Assembly: GCA_002725285.1 (NCBI GenBank)
Contig: PBRC01000045.1
Location: 1-54,527 of the forward strand
DNA: 54,527 nucleotides
Direction: 5' to 3'
Source: Gammaproteobacteria bacterium
GTDB taxonomy: Bacteria; Pseudomonadota; Gammaproteobacteria; Pseudomonadales; Azotimanducaceae
Part shown: positions 8,478 through 19,130 of the stretch, in pieces
Numbering within the stretch: the stretch's first letter is position 1
Layout of the letters: every line of letters begins with the position of its first letter
The notes under the pieces: model-generated
Told to the model about the DNA's origin: nothing
Seen by the model: the letters and a program-made list of their open reading frames with translations, nothing else
Database searches by the model: none
Position numbers and translations under genes: made by a program

Positions 8478-11303
8478 ATGAAAACAGCTGTAGACGAACT
8501 AGACCACATCCTCATCAGGGGCGCACGAGAGCACAACCTCAAGTCAGTCGAACTCAAGATCCCAAAAAGAAAGCTGGTGGTATTGACCGGCGTGTCCGGA
8601 TCCGGCAAATCTTCACTCGCTTTTGATACTCTCTATGCTGAAGGTCAACGGAGATACGTTGAATCCCTCTCGGCATATGCCCGCCAATTCCTCGGACAGA
8701 TGGAAAAACCCAAATACGACACCATCAGAGGTCTGTCACCGACAATTTCCATCGAGCAAAAAACCACAAGCCGAAATCCCAGGTCAACCGTTGGCACGAT
8801 TACAGAGATCTCCGATTACCTGCGCGTACTCTATGCCAGAGTGGGTGTTCAGCACTGCCATCAGTGCGGGCGAAAAGTTCAAACTCAGACCGCTCAGCAT
8901 ATTGCCAAAGAACTGAGCGCGCTGCCAAATAACACTCGGTTGTTCCTGCTGGTACCACTATTGGTAAATCGTCGCGGTGAACATAAAGATATGCTGGCGG
9001 ATGCCAGGGCTCAGGGATATGTTCGTCTCAGAGTCGACGCTGACATCATCCGGACAGATGAGATCGAGGTTCTGGACAAACGCAAAAAACATACAGTCGA
9101 GGCCGTGATAGACCGACTTGTCATTAAGCCAGATATGCTGGAACGACTAACGGAATCAGTCGAGTCTGCGCTCCATCTCGGTAATGGGATGTTAATTGCA
9201 GCGGTGGACGGTTCAAAAGATCAGATCTACTCTGAACACCTGTCATGCGGTCATTGCAACATCTCATTTCCAGCCCTGACGCCCCAGGCATTCTCCTTCA
9301 ATTCTCCTCAAGGTATGTGCCACGACTGCAATGGTCTGGGTACTCAGGTTGCCTTCGACCCAGAGCTGTTAATTCCAGACAAAGACCTCACCCTGGCGGA
9401 AGGTGCCTTGAGACCCGTTGGCAGAATCCAAGAAGAGAATCGCTCCATGGGCTCAACTTTTCATCTGCAGGTATTCAAGTATCTAAAAATTCCAACCAAC
9501 AAGAGCTGGACTAAACTGAGTAAGAAGCACAAACAGACAATCCTGTACGGCACAGGAGATGAAAGATACAAAATCAGCTGGGGCAAACACGGGACCGGTT
9601 TTGCTCGATACGAAGGACTGGTCAATCGTCTGATGCGACGCTTTCGAAATACCCGGTCCGAGGGCATGAAACGCTGGTATTCACAATTTCTCGCCAGTAC
9701 CCCCTGCACCACCTGCCAAGGTGATCGCCTCCGAGCGGAGAGTGCATCAGTGCGGGTGGCAGACAAATCCATTGTTGAGGTATCCAGCTGGACAATCGAT
9801 AAGACCAGCGATTTCTTCAGTAACCTGGATCTTCAAGGCGCTGCGGGTGAGATAGCAGCCGAAGTCCTGAAGGAAATATGCAATCGACTCAACTTTCTCG
9901 TATCTGTTGGTTTGTCATACCTTTCCCTTGAGCGGCTAGGTCCTTCACTGTCCGGTGGCGAGTCCCAGAGAATCCGACTGGCAAGCCAGGTCGGCTCAGA
10001 ATTGTCAGGTGTCATTTATATTCTTGACGAACCCAGTATTGGATTGCATCAAAGAGATAACCAGAAATTGCTGGCAACACTGTGCCGCATGCGGGATATT
10101 GGTAATACCGTTGTCGTTGTTGAGCATGATGAGGAAACCATTCGGCTTGCAGACCATGTTGTTGACTTCGGGCCTGGTGCAGGTATCAAGGGCGGTCATA
10201 TCGTCCACGCCGGCACACCGAAGAGTCTCGAGAAAAACCGTCAGTCGATAACAGGGAGCTATCTCTCTGGTCGTGAAAAAATCGAGATTCTGGAAAAACG
10301 TCGGAAGCCAAGAGGGGCCATCAGAGTTGAAGGTGCCAGCGCAAACAATCTTCAGGATATCAGTGTCGATTTCCCTCTCTGTGTTCTAATTGCCGTAACC
10401 GGCGTCTCCGGTGCAGGTAAATCAACCCTGGTCAATGATATTCTGCATCCCGCCCTGGCAAGACAGTTTCACAATTCCACCAGGCGTGTCGGCGCCCACG
10501 ACCGCATTGTTGGAGTTGAACAACTCGACAAGGTCGTTGCCATTAATCAACGACCTATCGGCAGAACGCCTCGCAGCAACCCGGTAACCTATATCAAGGT
10601 GTTCGATGAAATCCGATCGTTTTACTCGAAACTTCCCGGATCGAGAATGCGCGGGTACAAACCTGGTCGTTTTTCCTTCAACGTCAAGGGAGGCCGATGT
10701 GAAGCCTGTCGAGGCGACGGAGTCAGAAAAATCGAAATGCATTTCCTCTCCGATGTATTTGTTAAATGTGAGGAATGTGATGGACGACGGTTCAATGAGG
10801 CGACCCTTGAGGTCATGTATCAGGGCAAGTCCATCGCTGATGTGCTCGAGTTAACCATTGCAGAAGCCGTGGTGCACTTCTCTGAGCATCCAAAAATTGT
10901 CCGCAAGTTGCGGTTGCTGGCTGATGTGGGGCTGGATTACCTGCATCTGGGCCAGCCATCGTCGACATTATCCGGTGGTGAAGCACAACGGATAAAACTC
11001 GCTCGTGAGCTATCAAAGGTCGCAACCGGCAAGACCTTCTATATTCTGGATGAACCCACGACCGGACTACATTTTGATGATGTAAAGAAACTACTGACCG
11101 TGCTGAACCGGCTTGTAGATGCGGGTAATTCTGTCACGGTGATTGAACATAATCTCGATGTTATCAAGACGGCAGACTGGATTGTGGATCTGGGCCCCGA
11201 TGGCGGCCCTAAAGGAGGCAAGGTCATCGCACAAGGTACGCCAGAGAAGGTAGCTAAAAACAGTAAATCTGAAACCGGTCGATATCTGGCGGGAATGTTG
11301 TAA
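8478..11303 (+). CDS. uvrA: Excinuclease ABC subunit A
   Basis: 941 aa; GVSGSGKSSLAFDTLYAEGQRRYVESLSAYARQFL, zinc-finger CXXC pairs, LSGGESQRIRLASQ, LSGGEAQRIKLARELSK. Confidence 0.97.
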   Translation: MKTAVDELDHILIRGAREHNLKSVELKIPKRKLVVLTGVSGSGKSSLAFDTLYAEGQRRYVESLSAYARQFLGQMEKPKYDTIRGLSPTISIEQKTTSRNPRSTVGTITEISDYLRVLYARVGVQHCHQCGRKVQTQTAQHIAKELSALPNNTRLFLLVPLLVNRRGEHKDMLADARAQGYVRLRVDADIIRTDEIEVLDKRKKHTVEAVIDRLVIKPDMLERLTESVESALHLGNGMLIAAVDGSKDQIYSEHLSCGHCNISFPALTPQAFSFNSPQGMCHDCNGLGTQVAFDPELLIPDKDLTLAEGALRPVGRIQEENRSMGSTFHLQVFKYLKIPTNKSWTKLSKKHKQTILYGTGDERYKISWGKHGTGFARYEGLVNRLMRRFRNTRSEGMKRWYSQFLASTPCTTCQGDRLRAESASVRVADKSIVEVSSWTIDKTSDFFSNLDLQGAAGEIAAEVLKEICNRLNFLVSVGLSYLSLERLGPSLSGGESQRIRLASQVGSELSGVIYILDEPSIGLHQRDNQKLLATLCRMRDIGNTVVVVEHDEETIRLADHVVDFGPGAGIKGGHIVHAGTPKSLEKNRQSITGSYLSGREKIEILEKRRKPRGAIRVEGASANNLQDISVDFPLCVLIAVTGVSGAGKSTLVNDILHPALARQFHNSTRRVGAHDRIVGVEQLDKVVAINQRPIGRTPRSNPVTYIKVFDEIRSFYSKLPGSRMRGYKPGRFSFNVKGGRCEACRGDGVRKIEMHFLSDVFVKCEECDGRRFNEATLEVMYQGKSIADVLELTIAEAVVHFSEHPKIVRKLRLLADVGLDYLHLGQPSSTLSGGEAQRIKLARELSKVATGKTFYILDEPTTGLHFDDVKKLLTVLNRLVDAGNSVTVIEHNLDVIKTADWIVDLGPDGGPKGGKVIAQGTPEKVAKNSKSETGRYLAGML

Positions 11304-11482
11304 TCCATCCATAAGGCTGCTTCGCGATCGTCGTCTGTTCTGTCAATCCGTTCTGCAATTCATAGCCTCTCTGTCCTGGGAGATTGCCAAAGCTAAATAA
11401 ACGTGGTTAATTATTTTCTCTTTTTTGACAAATAACAGACAATCAGGTAACCAATACGACCCGGTGATCAACGCGGACCAGG

Positions 11483-12871
11483 ATGGGAATGAAGCAGGAA
11501 CGGACAGACTTGTTCAGACGAGCCTTTGAACTCGGCGCAAATTATGACAGGCAGAAATTCGATCGACCACCTCGCACCGGGGTCAGCCGCGATGAGTTGT
11601 TGTCGTCTCTGGGGGGACCGACACCAGAAAACGGCTTGAGTGAGCTTGATGCCCTTGAAGCACTGGTAAAAGCCGCAGAACCCGGGCTGCAGGTCTCGAC
11701 CGGCGCACGGTTTATGGGTTGGGTGGTTGGTGGTTCTCACCCGGTTGGAATGGCTGCCGACTGGCTCACCAGCGTTTGGGGTCAGAACTGCGCCAATTAC
11801 GAATGCTCACCGGCTGCATCTGTCTCAGAAGATGTTACTGCTGACTGGCTAAAGGATTTGCTTTCGCTGCCGGAGGAATGCTCAGTCGGCTTTACGACAG
11901 GCGCAACCATGGCTAACTTTACAGCACTCGCGGCAGCGCGAAGCGAGATGCTTCATCGAATCGGTTGGAATGTTGAACTTGATGGTCTGCAGGGCGCGCC
12001 CCGCCTCAGGATACTGATTGGTGACGAAGCACATACCACGGTATTCACCGCATTATCGTTACTGGGTTTTGGTCGCAATCAGGTCAAACGGGTGTCAACC
12101 GACGATCAGGGGCGGATGCGCGTTGATGCACTGAAGGAATCGCTTGAAGAGAGCGATACAGCAGCTATCGTCATCGCCCAGGCCGGGCAAATCAATACAG
12201 GAGCAATGGATCCCTTCAAGGCGATTCTCAGCTTACTGAAAGATCGAAATGCATGGCTGCATGTAGATGGCGCCTTCGGACTATGGGCCCTGGCATGTCC
12301 GCAACTTCGATCTCAACTCGATGGTGTGGATGGCGCGGATTCCTGGGCAACTGACGGGCACAAGTGGCTGCAGGTACCCTACGATGCCGGTTTCGTATTC
12401 GTCAGACATGCTGAGGCACATCGCCGTGCAATGGCAACGCCTGCCAGTTATCTGCCCGTACAGAGCGACATTCGAGATCCTTCTCACTATGTCCCTGAGT
12501 TATCCAGGAGGTCACGCGCTTTTGCTGTTTGGGCAATCATCAAAACCCTGGGACGTGAAGGCATTTCGGAGATGATCATCCGTCACTGCCATCTGGCAAA
12601 ACGACTTGCACAGCAATTGAGCCAGGTGCCTGGAATTGAAATCCTCAATCAAGTATCACTCAACCAGGTAATAGTCGGATTTGGTGATGATGAGCAATGT
12701 GGAAAAATGATCGAGTCACTGGCCAGGGAAAACAGATATCTCCTGGGAGGCGCAACCTGGCATGATCGAAAAGTGCTGCGGATTTCAATTATCTCCTGGT
12801 TCATCGACGAGGCGGAGATAGATGGTCTCGCAGAAGACATTATTCGATTGTGGCGCGAACTGGATGCCTGA
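11483..12871 (+). CDS. PLP-dependent group II decarboxylase/aminotransferase-fold protein
   Basis: 462 aa; VGFTTGATMANFTALAAAR, WLHVDGAFGLWA, SWATDGHKWLQVPYDAGFVFV (PLP Lys). Confidence 0.85.
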   Translation: MGMKQERTDLFRRAFELGANYDRQKFDRPPRTGVSRDELLSSLGGPTPENGLSELDALEALVKAAEPGLQVSTGARFMGWVVGGSHPVGMAADWLTSVWGQNCANYECSPAASVSEDVTADWLKDLLSLPEECSVGFTTGATMANFTALAAARSEMLHRIGWNVELDGLQGAPRLRILIGDEAHTTVFTALSLLGFGRNQVKRVSTDDQGRMRVDALKESLEESDTAAIVIAQAGQINTGAMDPFKAILSLLKDRNAWLHVDGAFGLWALACPQLRSQLDGVDGADSWATDGHKWLQVPYDAGFVFVRHAEAHRRAMATPASYLPVQSDIRDPSHYVPELSRRSRAFAVWAIIKTLGREGISEMIIRHCHLAKRLAQQLSQVPGIEILNQVSLNQVIVGFGDDEQCGKMIESLARENRYLLGGATWHDRKVLRISIISWFIDEAEIDGLAEDIIRLWRELDA

Positions 12872-13367
12872 AGCCTGTGAATCTGCCATGTCCATAAACC
12901 AACAACTGATGCACAGCAGCTCTGAACTCGCCAGGCTGGTGGATTGCTGGGATCGTCCAGAACCCTTTGTAATCAGCCTGTATGCACTCGAAGACGACAT
13001 TGACAGCTATCAGCACGTCAACAATTCGGTCTATGTCCGCTGGATCGATGAATGTGCCAGACAACACTCAAAAGCTGTTGGTGTTGACACCGATGACGCT
13101 GCTGAGCTGGGTTACGGAATGGCCGTCAGGGAAAGCCGGATTAGCTATCATGCCGCCGCCCATCAGGGAGAGAAAGTGCTCTGCGGAAACTGGTTAACCA
13201 GATGTGACGGGCGCCTGCGCGCGACCAGAGAGTTTCAAATCGTCAGGCAGTCCGACTGTATTACGCTTATCAGGGCTGAATTGAACTATATCTGTATTAA
13301 AATAGACTCAGGAAAACCCACTAAGATGCCCAGCCTGTTTCGTGAAAAATACGTTGCTCGGAATTGA
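12864..13367 (+). CDS. Hotdog-fold acyl-CoA/acyl-ACP thioesterase
   Basis: SLYALEDDIDSYQHVNNSVYVRWIDECARQHS; the ATG at 12864 overlaps the upstream stop, a more plausible start than 12822. Confidence 0.75.
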   Translation: MPEACESAMSINQQLMHSSSELARLVDCWDRPEPFVISLYALEDDIDSYQHVNNSVYVRWIDECARQHSKAVGVDTDDAAELGYGMAVRESRISYHAAAHQGEKVLCGNWLTRCDGRLRATREFQIVRQSDCITLIRAELNYICIKIDSGKPTKMPSLFREKYVARN

Positions 13368-13379
13368 AACGGGCAGGCC

Positions 13380-13847
13380 TCAGCCTAACGATAACCTGAA
13401 GTCGCAGTGTTTATCTCCTTCCATGATCGTTGTTGTCCGACTGAATTCAATATCAGGATTAAAACCAGAAAACATTTCAGCATCGCGATCACAGGAAAGA
13501 ACGAAGCCTAGATCTGACAGACCCAGAGCCTGGTACATCTCAGCATATTTGCAGCGAACAATATTAAAGTCAAAATTAGTCTCAGTCATGGCAATCAATT
13601 CTGATTCATTTGCGCCTCCTTCCGACCACTTGCTTGTACCGGTGGCCAGATCTCGAAGTGAGATTCCCTCACACTGCGATGCAAGTTCAGCACCTGACTC
13701 ACGAGCGAGTTTCTTGATTACTGCAGAAGCCACCTTCAAAGCCTTCTCTCGGCCAATCTCTTCAATGTAGGCCTGAATCAACGGGCCGGCTATCCTTGCC
13801 TCAATCTCTCTTCTGAGCAGGATGGGCATATCTGTCTGATCTTTCAT
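13380..13847 (-). CDS. L-2-amino-thiazoline-4-carboxylic acid hydrolase-family protein
   Basis: FNIVRCKYAEMYQALGLSDLGFVLSCDRDAEMFSGFNPDIEFSRTTTIMEGDKHCDFRL matches the family C-terminal signature. Confidence 0.75.
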   Translation of the reverse strand: MKDQTDMPILLRREIEARIAGPLIQAYIEEIGREKALKVASAVIKKLARESGAELASQCEGISLRDLATGTSKWSEGGANESELIAMTETNFDFNIVRCKYAEMYQALGLSDLGFVLSCDRDAEMFSGFNPDIEFSRTTTIMEGDKHCDFRLSLG

Positions 13848-14163
13848 TTCGCACCACTCCAAGGATGGATTGCATTCAACTCAAATAGTGAATCATACTT
13901 CACAGCAAATCAACAAGCTGCCGCGACCCAGCGTTCCCGTTAGTTTGACAGTAATGAAGATAATTCGGCTGAGTACTCAATGGTGAAGGAGCCATATCAA
14001 CAGGTTCCTTAACCATCGAGAAGTAACATCAAGAACGCAGGCATCTGCATTTAGTAAATTTTCGGCACAAAGGTCTGATCGTGTAGCGGTGGGCGCACAT
14101 AACCGCCAGTATCATCCAGCGTTGGCAGATCCGGCACATCGGGCTTCACGTCAGTATATGCAA

Positions 14164-15030
14164 TTATTCGATAATTTGTACCACATCACCGACACGGATC
14201 TCACCCGCTTCTCGACAGTGTGCCCCCACACCAAGATTCTGATTCGATTCTTTAATGACACTACGTAATATCGACCGATCGAATGCCAGATCCGCCTGTG
14301 GTCGAACTATCATGCCGCACCTCGGCGTGGCTGAAGAGATCTCTACCGTCGCACTGCCAATTTGTAAGCTCTTGCCAACCCAGTCATTTTCGATCAAGCC
14401 CTCAAGGCCCTCAACGGTATCAACGTAGAAATTTGGACGGAAGCGACGGATATCCCAATCTGCCTCTGGATTTCTGGATTGCATGAATGCAATGGATGCA
14501 GTCGTCATCAAATTGAGTTCTTCGTTGTCAAAAAATGTGCCAGGGACCGAGACATGATCCATTAGCACTTCCGGAAATTTGCTCAAGTCCGGCATTGGCT
14601 CGCCCTCTTCCCGGGCAAATACCCGCACCATCTCCTCCTGAAATTCTTGCGCGCTGGGGATATAGCGTTTGTAGAATGCAAGGTTTTCAGCAGGCTGCAG
14701 CGGCCACAGTGTCGCCTCCGTACCAATCAATTCGGTCAGTTTCTGATGCACGTGACTGTCATCGCTGCCGATTGTCTCACCATCAGGAAAGGTAATCTCC
14801 ACGTCCATGCCATTGCCATCATCAGGGTCTTCTCGATAACGGGCCTTACATTGCATCAACTCGGGATAGCGTTTCCCCCACTGAACTTCCTTGCGCACCT
14901 CGTCACGGATAGCCCATCCTCGATCACCCGTTATCCCGGTCGCAGACACAGTGCACCGCTCGAGCTTATCCCCTTGCATGGACTTAACCGGAAAACGCCA
15001 AATCTCCTTGATAACACCAACTTCTGTCAT
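14164..15030 (-). CDS. MOSC domain protein (YcbX-like)
   Basis: VKEIWRFPVKSMQGDKLERCTVSATGITGDRGWAI; FRPNFYVDT; ATPRCGMIVRPQADL. Confidence 0.88.
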   Translation of the reverse strand: MTEVGVIKEIWRFPVKSMQGDKLERCTVSATGITGDRGWAIRDEVRKEVQWGKRYPELMQCKARYREDPDDGNGMDVEITFPDGETIGSDDSHVHQKLTELIGTEATLWPLQPAENLAFYKRYIPSAQEFQEEMVRVFAREEGEPMPDLSKFPEVLMDHVSVPGTFFDNEELNLMTTASIAFMQSRNPEADWDIRRFRPNFYVDTVEGLEGLIENDWVGKSLQIGSATVEISSATPRCGMIVRPQADLAFDRSILRSVIKESNQNLGVGAHCREAGEIRVGDVVQIIE

Positions 15031-15130
15031 GAATTACCTCTTAAGTCGAAGACGTGAAGCCTCATATCAGAAGGCTCATCAGAGAATCATGATACCGCTA
15101 TTAATGACCTCAAGAAAATGCGCATTAATT

Positions 15131-15480
15131 TCAATATACGGGGTTCAGCCAGTTCACATCTGATTGAATAGCTCTGATTCTGGCATTGTTCATCAATCGT
15201 TTGATCTTTGGATTATTACCCAGGGCTTCAAGATCCAATCGCTGAACGGCGCTCATCACTTCCGGACCGCTCAGGACGGTCTGCATATCGGATCATTTTG
15301 GAGCTTCAGGATATCTGCCAGCATGCACGAGTCGTTAATCAGACTGGATTGTATTGCGCCAACCCCCTGTATCTGACTGCCATCAGTCAGTACGATGATT
15401 CGCTGTTCTGCATAACAGTCCGGCTGAACTGCCAATAGCAGGAACAGTGCAGAAACAACCGCCAGTGTCCTGATTTTCAA
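15131..15480 (-). pseudogene. Small secreted protein interrupted by a single frameshift
   Basis: MKIRTLAVVSALFLLLAVQPDCYAEQRIIVLTDGSQIQG...LKLQNDP(frameshift, about 15285-15292)MQTVLSGPEVMSAVQRLDLEALGNNPKIKRLMNNARIRAIQSDVNWLNPVY*; the two frames join into one coherent C-terminus. Confidence 0.7.
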
Positions 15481-15590
15481 GCTAACCAGCTTATCGCTTA
15501 AGCGTCAGGCTGATAAACCCCCCAAAGAAAGCCGGATTTGCAGCTAATTCGCAGATTCTCTACAGTACTGACTCCTGACGAGAATCGCAT

Positions 15591-16433
15591 ATGAGTGAAA
15601 TAGATCCAGAATCTGTCCCCATAAGGCCTGCCGCAACAGTCATGCTGGTGGATGATCGCCCTGATTTGCAGGTCTTCATGATGCAACGAAATGTGAAAAC
15701 CGTGTTCGCAGGGGGTATGTGGGTATTCCCGGGTGGTTCGGTTGACGTCACAGATGATCCTGCTTCTTTTGAAGCAATCTCGGTCCATCGAAGTGATGAA
15801 GAAGCCAGTACACTCATGAATATTACCGAAGGCGGACTTGCCTACTACATCGCGGCGATAAGAGAAGCTTTTGAAGAAGCTGGCATATTACTGGCACTCA
15901 ATAAGGGTGATCACTCACCGCTCAGCCTTGTCGATCCCAAAAACAAGGATCGATTCAATGCTCATCGCAACAAGGTCACTTCAGCAAGCCATGAATTCCT
16001 GAATGTTATCAATGATGAAAAGCTGATTCTCGACGCGGGACAGATGCACTACATTGCCAGATGGATAACGCCACTTGGTCCGCCTCGTCGTTTTGATGCC
16101 CGATTTTTCATATCTCGCATGCCTGACAATCAGGAACCACGGCACGACGACAGCGAACTGGTTCACTGTGGCTGGTTTTCACCTAAAGAGATCCTCGAAA
16201 AGTTTGACGCCGAAGAGATGGTTCTGATGAGCCCTACTCTCCGGATGATCCGAAGTCTGGCTCAATTCGATTGTGCTGACGATGTGATCGAATCTGCGTC
16301 AAGCAATCTTCCTGACGAACGAGCGAGAGTGAACCAGGAGAATAATATCGTTCTGCCTGGTGATAAAGGATATGACACCGGCGATGAAACCATCGAGACG
16401 GGTTGGATAAGACTAAGACCCCTCGGTCCATGA
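15591..16433 (+). CDS. Nudix hydrolase
   Basis: 280 aa; MWVFPGGSVDVTDDP...AAIREAFEEAGILLA. Confidence 0.85.
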   Translation: MSEIDPESVPIRPAATVMLVDDRPDLQVFMMQRNVKTVFAGGMWVFPGGSVDVTDDPASFEAISVHRSDEEASTLMNITEGGLAYYIAAIREAFEEAGILLALNKGDHSPLSLVDPKNKDRFNAHRNKVTSASHEFLNVINDEKLILDAGQMHYIARWITPLGPPRRFDARFFISRMPDNQEPRHDDSELVHCGWFSPKEILEKFDAEEMVLMSPTLRMIRSLAQFDCADDVIESASSNLPDERARVNQENNIVLPGDKGYDTGDETIETGWIRLRPLGP

Positions 16434-16661
16434 AACGGGTAATCAGCAGCAGGACAATTATCGCACCGAGGGCACCAACGAGATAGTCTCGGTCGATTCG
16501 ATCGCAGCCTCTACTAGTGTCCCTACCCCCGGAAACCATAGCAGACCGACTGCCGAGGACAACAAAAATACTGCGAGACATCACAACCTGTTAATTAGCA
16601 CCATCAACTCGTTACAATGTCATAATGACCAACTATAGAACCCACAGATAAGAGACCACAG

Positions 16662-17774
16662 ATGAATTTTGGATTTACCGAAGAGCAAAACTTACTTCGC
16701 GATCAGGTCCGCCGATTTCTCGACGAGAGGTGTCCTTCTGCCACAGTCAGAGAAATCATGAAAAGCGATGAAGGATACAGCCAGGAACTCTGGCACGAAA
16801 TAGCACAATTGGGCTGGCTTGGATTGGCCGTTGACCCTGAATATGACGGCGTTGGCGTCGGTTGGGTAGATATCCTGGTCGTCCTGGAAGAAATGGGGAG
16901 ATCACTGTTTCCTTCACCTTTTATCTCAACGACCTTATCAGCCTCTGTGCTTTCGGAACTTGCGACCGAATCCCAGAAGAAACAGTACCTGCCACGGATC
17001 GCTACCGGCGAGTTGATCAGCACACTGGCACTGCTGGACATCAACGATAGCCCCATACCCGAAAACATTACTCTTGCTGCAACCAGCAATGATGGCGGTC
17101 TAACACTTAACGGCACCAAGTCCTTTGTAATGGATGCTGGTGCCGCAAACCTCTATGTGGTCGCATTTATCGCTGCAGATCAGATTTGCCTTGGTCTCGT
17201 CGACCGAGACCAGCAGGGTGTGTCAGTACTCCCATCTGCCACCATGGACCTGACAAAGCGTACCGGTACTCTCGTACTTCAAGACGTCAACTTGAATCCG
17301 GAACAAATCATTTCGGTGAGTAGTGAGGATATCAACCGCGTATTCGACAAAGGTGTGGTAGCAGTGACCGCCGAAATGATCGGTGCCGCAGAATCAGTTT
17401 TGGAAATTACAACGGGATATGCCAAAGACAGAATTCAATTCGACCACCCGATTGGGAAATATCAGGGAGTTAAACACAACCTTGCAGTCATGTACGTCGA
17501 TATTGAGTCCTTCAAGTCACTCTCTTATTACTCTGCGTGGACAGTAGACAACAGTCCTGCGGAGCTCCCCAGATCCGCCTCGTTGGCGAAAGCATATGCC
17601 TCTGATGCATTCGCCAGAATCGGCATAGATGGTGTGCAACTGCATGGGGCGATCGGGTTTACTCAAGAGTACGACATACAGCTATATCTGAAGCGATCCA
17701 AATGGGCAAGACCTGTGTTCGGTGATTCTGACTATCACTATGAAAGAATCGCAATACTTGCTGGATCCCATTAG
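16662..17774 (+). CDS. Acyl-CoA dehydrogenase
   Basis: 370 aa; MNFGFTEEQNLLRDQVRRFLDERCP...; QLHGAIGFTQEYDIQLYLKRSKW. Confidence 0.9.
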   Translation: MNFGFTEEQNLLRDQVRRFLDERCPSATVREIMKSDEGYSQELWHEIAQLGWLGLAVDPEYDGVGVGWVDILVVLEEMGRSLFPSPFISTTLSASVLSELATESQKKQYLPRIATGELISTLALLDINDSPIPENITLAATSNDGGLTLNGTKSFVMDAGAANLYVVAFIAADQICLGLVDRDQQGVSVLPSATMDLTKRTGTLVLQDVNLNPEQIISVSSEDINRVFDKGVVAVTAEMIGAAESVLEITTGYAKDRIQFDHPIGKYQGVKHNLAVMYVDIESFKSLSYYSAWTVDNSPAELPRSASLAKAYASDAFARIGIDGVQLHGAIGFTQEYDIQLYLKRSKWARPVFGDSDYHYERIAILAGSH

Positions 17775-17793
17775 CAGAACCTGGAGAAGTAAT

Positions 17794-18960
17794 ATGGATT
17801 TTGATTATACAAACGATGAACAGGCGTTTCGCAAAGAAGTGCAGGACTTTCTCAAGGAAAACCTGTCTGATAAGACCAAAAGTGACGCCAACTTTATGGG
17901 CAACTGGCTAAAAAATGTCCGAGAGAAACGCTGGGTAGGTTTCTCCTGGCCAAAAGAAGTCGGCGGTGGCGATGGCAACATCATGCAACAAGTTATTCTT
18001 AAGGAAGAAATGGCTAAAGCCAAGGCGCCACCGCTTGGAACCTGCATGATGGGTCTTGCCTGGGTTGGACCCGGCATTATCCAGTACGGCACAGAAGAAC
18101 AGAAACAAAGATTCATTCCTGACATTCTCGACAGTAAATATCAATGGTGCACTGGTTATTCGGAGCCTAATGTCGGTAGTGATCTTGCTTCTTTACAGTG
18201 CAAAGCCGTCCGGGAAGGTGACTTCTACACCATCAACGGTACCAAGATCTGGACCAGTCTGGCTCCGTTTGCCACCTGGATATCCATGCTGGTAAGAACC
18301 GACAACTTCGGTTCGTCAGATGCAAAACATGAAGGAATTACCGCGTTACTCGTCAAACTCGACACGCCAGGCATAGAAGTAAAACCCATTGAAAATATGG
18401 CTGGCAGCAAGGTCTTTGCGCAAATATTCTTTGACAATGTGAAAGTGCCTGTCGAAAACCGACTAGGGGACGAAGGGAAAGGCTGGGCAGTCACGATATC
18501 GTCCCTCGCCAACGAACGATCCAGTATTGGTGAAGTTACTGCCATGTACGAAAAGCTGGATACTCTCAAAGCACTGGTTGCCCAGATATCAAGGAACGGT
18601 CAACCCGCCAGCAAGGATTCAAAGGTTCGAAGAACTATAGGAATCTTCGAAGCGAAAATCGAGGCGATGCGTCTTAACGGCTTGCGGTATCTGACCAGGC
18701 AGATCAAGGGCGAGCCTCTCAGCAGCGAAACCTCTGTTAACAAGTTGCATCGAGCTGAGCTTGAAGTTGCCATGGGTGACTTCGCTCTTGAGGTACTCGG
18801 TCCGGCGGGATTACAGCTTAATGGCCAGGAGGGTAATATCGACCAGGGACACTGGGCCAGTGACGCATTAGGCTGGCCCAATGTTGTTATTGGTGGTGGT
18901 ACACCAAATATCCAGAAAAATATTATCGGTGAGCGAATTCTGGGACTACCGAAAGACTAG
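17794..18960 (+). CDS. Acyl-CoA dehydrogenase
   Basis: Start reassigned to MDFDYTNDEQAFRKEV; WCTGYSEPNVGSDLASLQCKA; GGTPNIQKNIIGERILGLPKD. Confidence 0.92.
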   Translation: MDFDYTNDEQAFRKEVQDFLKENLSDKTKSDANFMGNWLKNVREKRWVGFSWPKEVGGGDGNIMQQVILKEEMAKAKAPPLGTCMMGLAWVGPGIIQYGTEEQKQRFIPDILDSKYQWCTGYSEPNVGSDLASLQCKAVREGDFYTINGTKIWTSLAPFATWISMLVRTDNFGSSDAKHEGITALLVKLDTPGIEVKPIENMAGSKVFAQIFFDNVKVPVENRLGDEGKGWAVTISSLANERSSIGEVTAMYEKLDTLKALVAQISRNGQPASKDSKVRRTIGIFEAKIEAMRLNGLRYLTRQIKGEPLSSETSVNKLHRAELEVAMGDFALEVLGPAGLQLNGQEGNIDQGHWASDALGWPNVVIGGGTPNIQKNIIGERILGLPKD

Positions 18961-18998
18961 CCACGGACTCGTAATCAGAATTCAAAAGGGATTAATAT

Positions 18999-19091
18999 GT
19001 GAAAGAAAGTGGCCTTGATCGTGAAGGCATCTGCTTTGCCACTGAGGACATGACAGAAGTCAGGCTGCTGGTGATACGAATACCAAATTAG
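18999..19091 (+). pseudogene. Aldehyde dehydrogenase extreme C-terminal remnant
   Basis: VKESGLDREGICFATEDMTEVRLLVIRIPN* resembles the ALDH C-terminal (M/V)K-(D/E)SG-x-GREG signature; no upstream ALDH body. Confidence 0.6.
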
Positions 19092-19130
19092 GTAAGGTCG
19101 GGACAATCGGAATCGCACTGAGACAACCAC

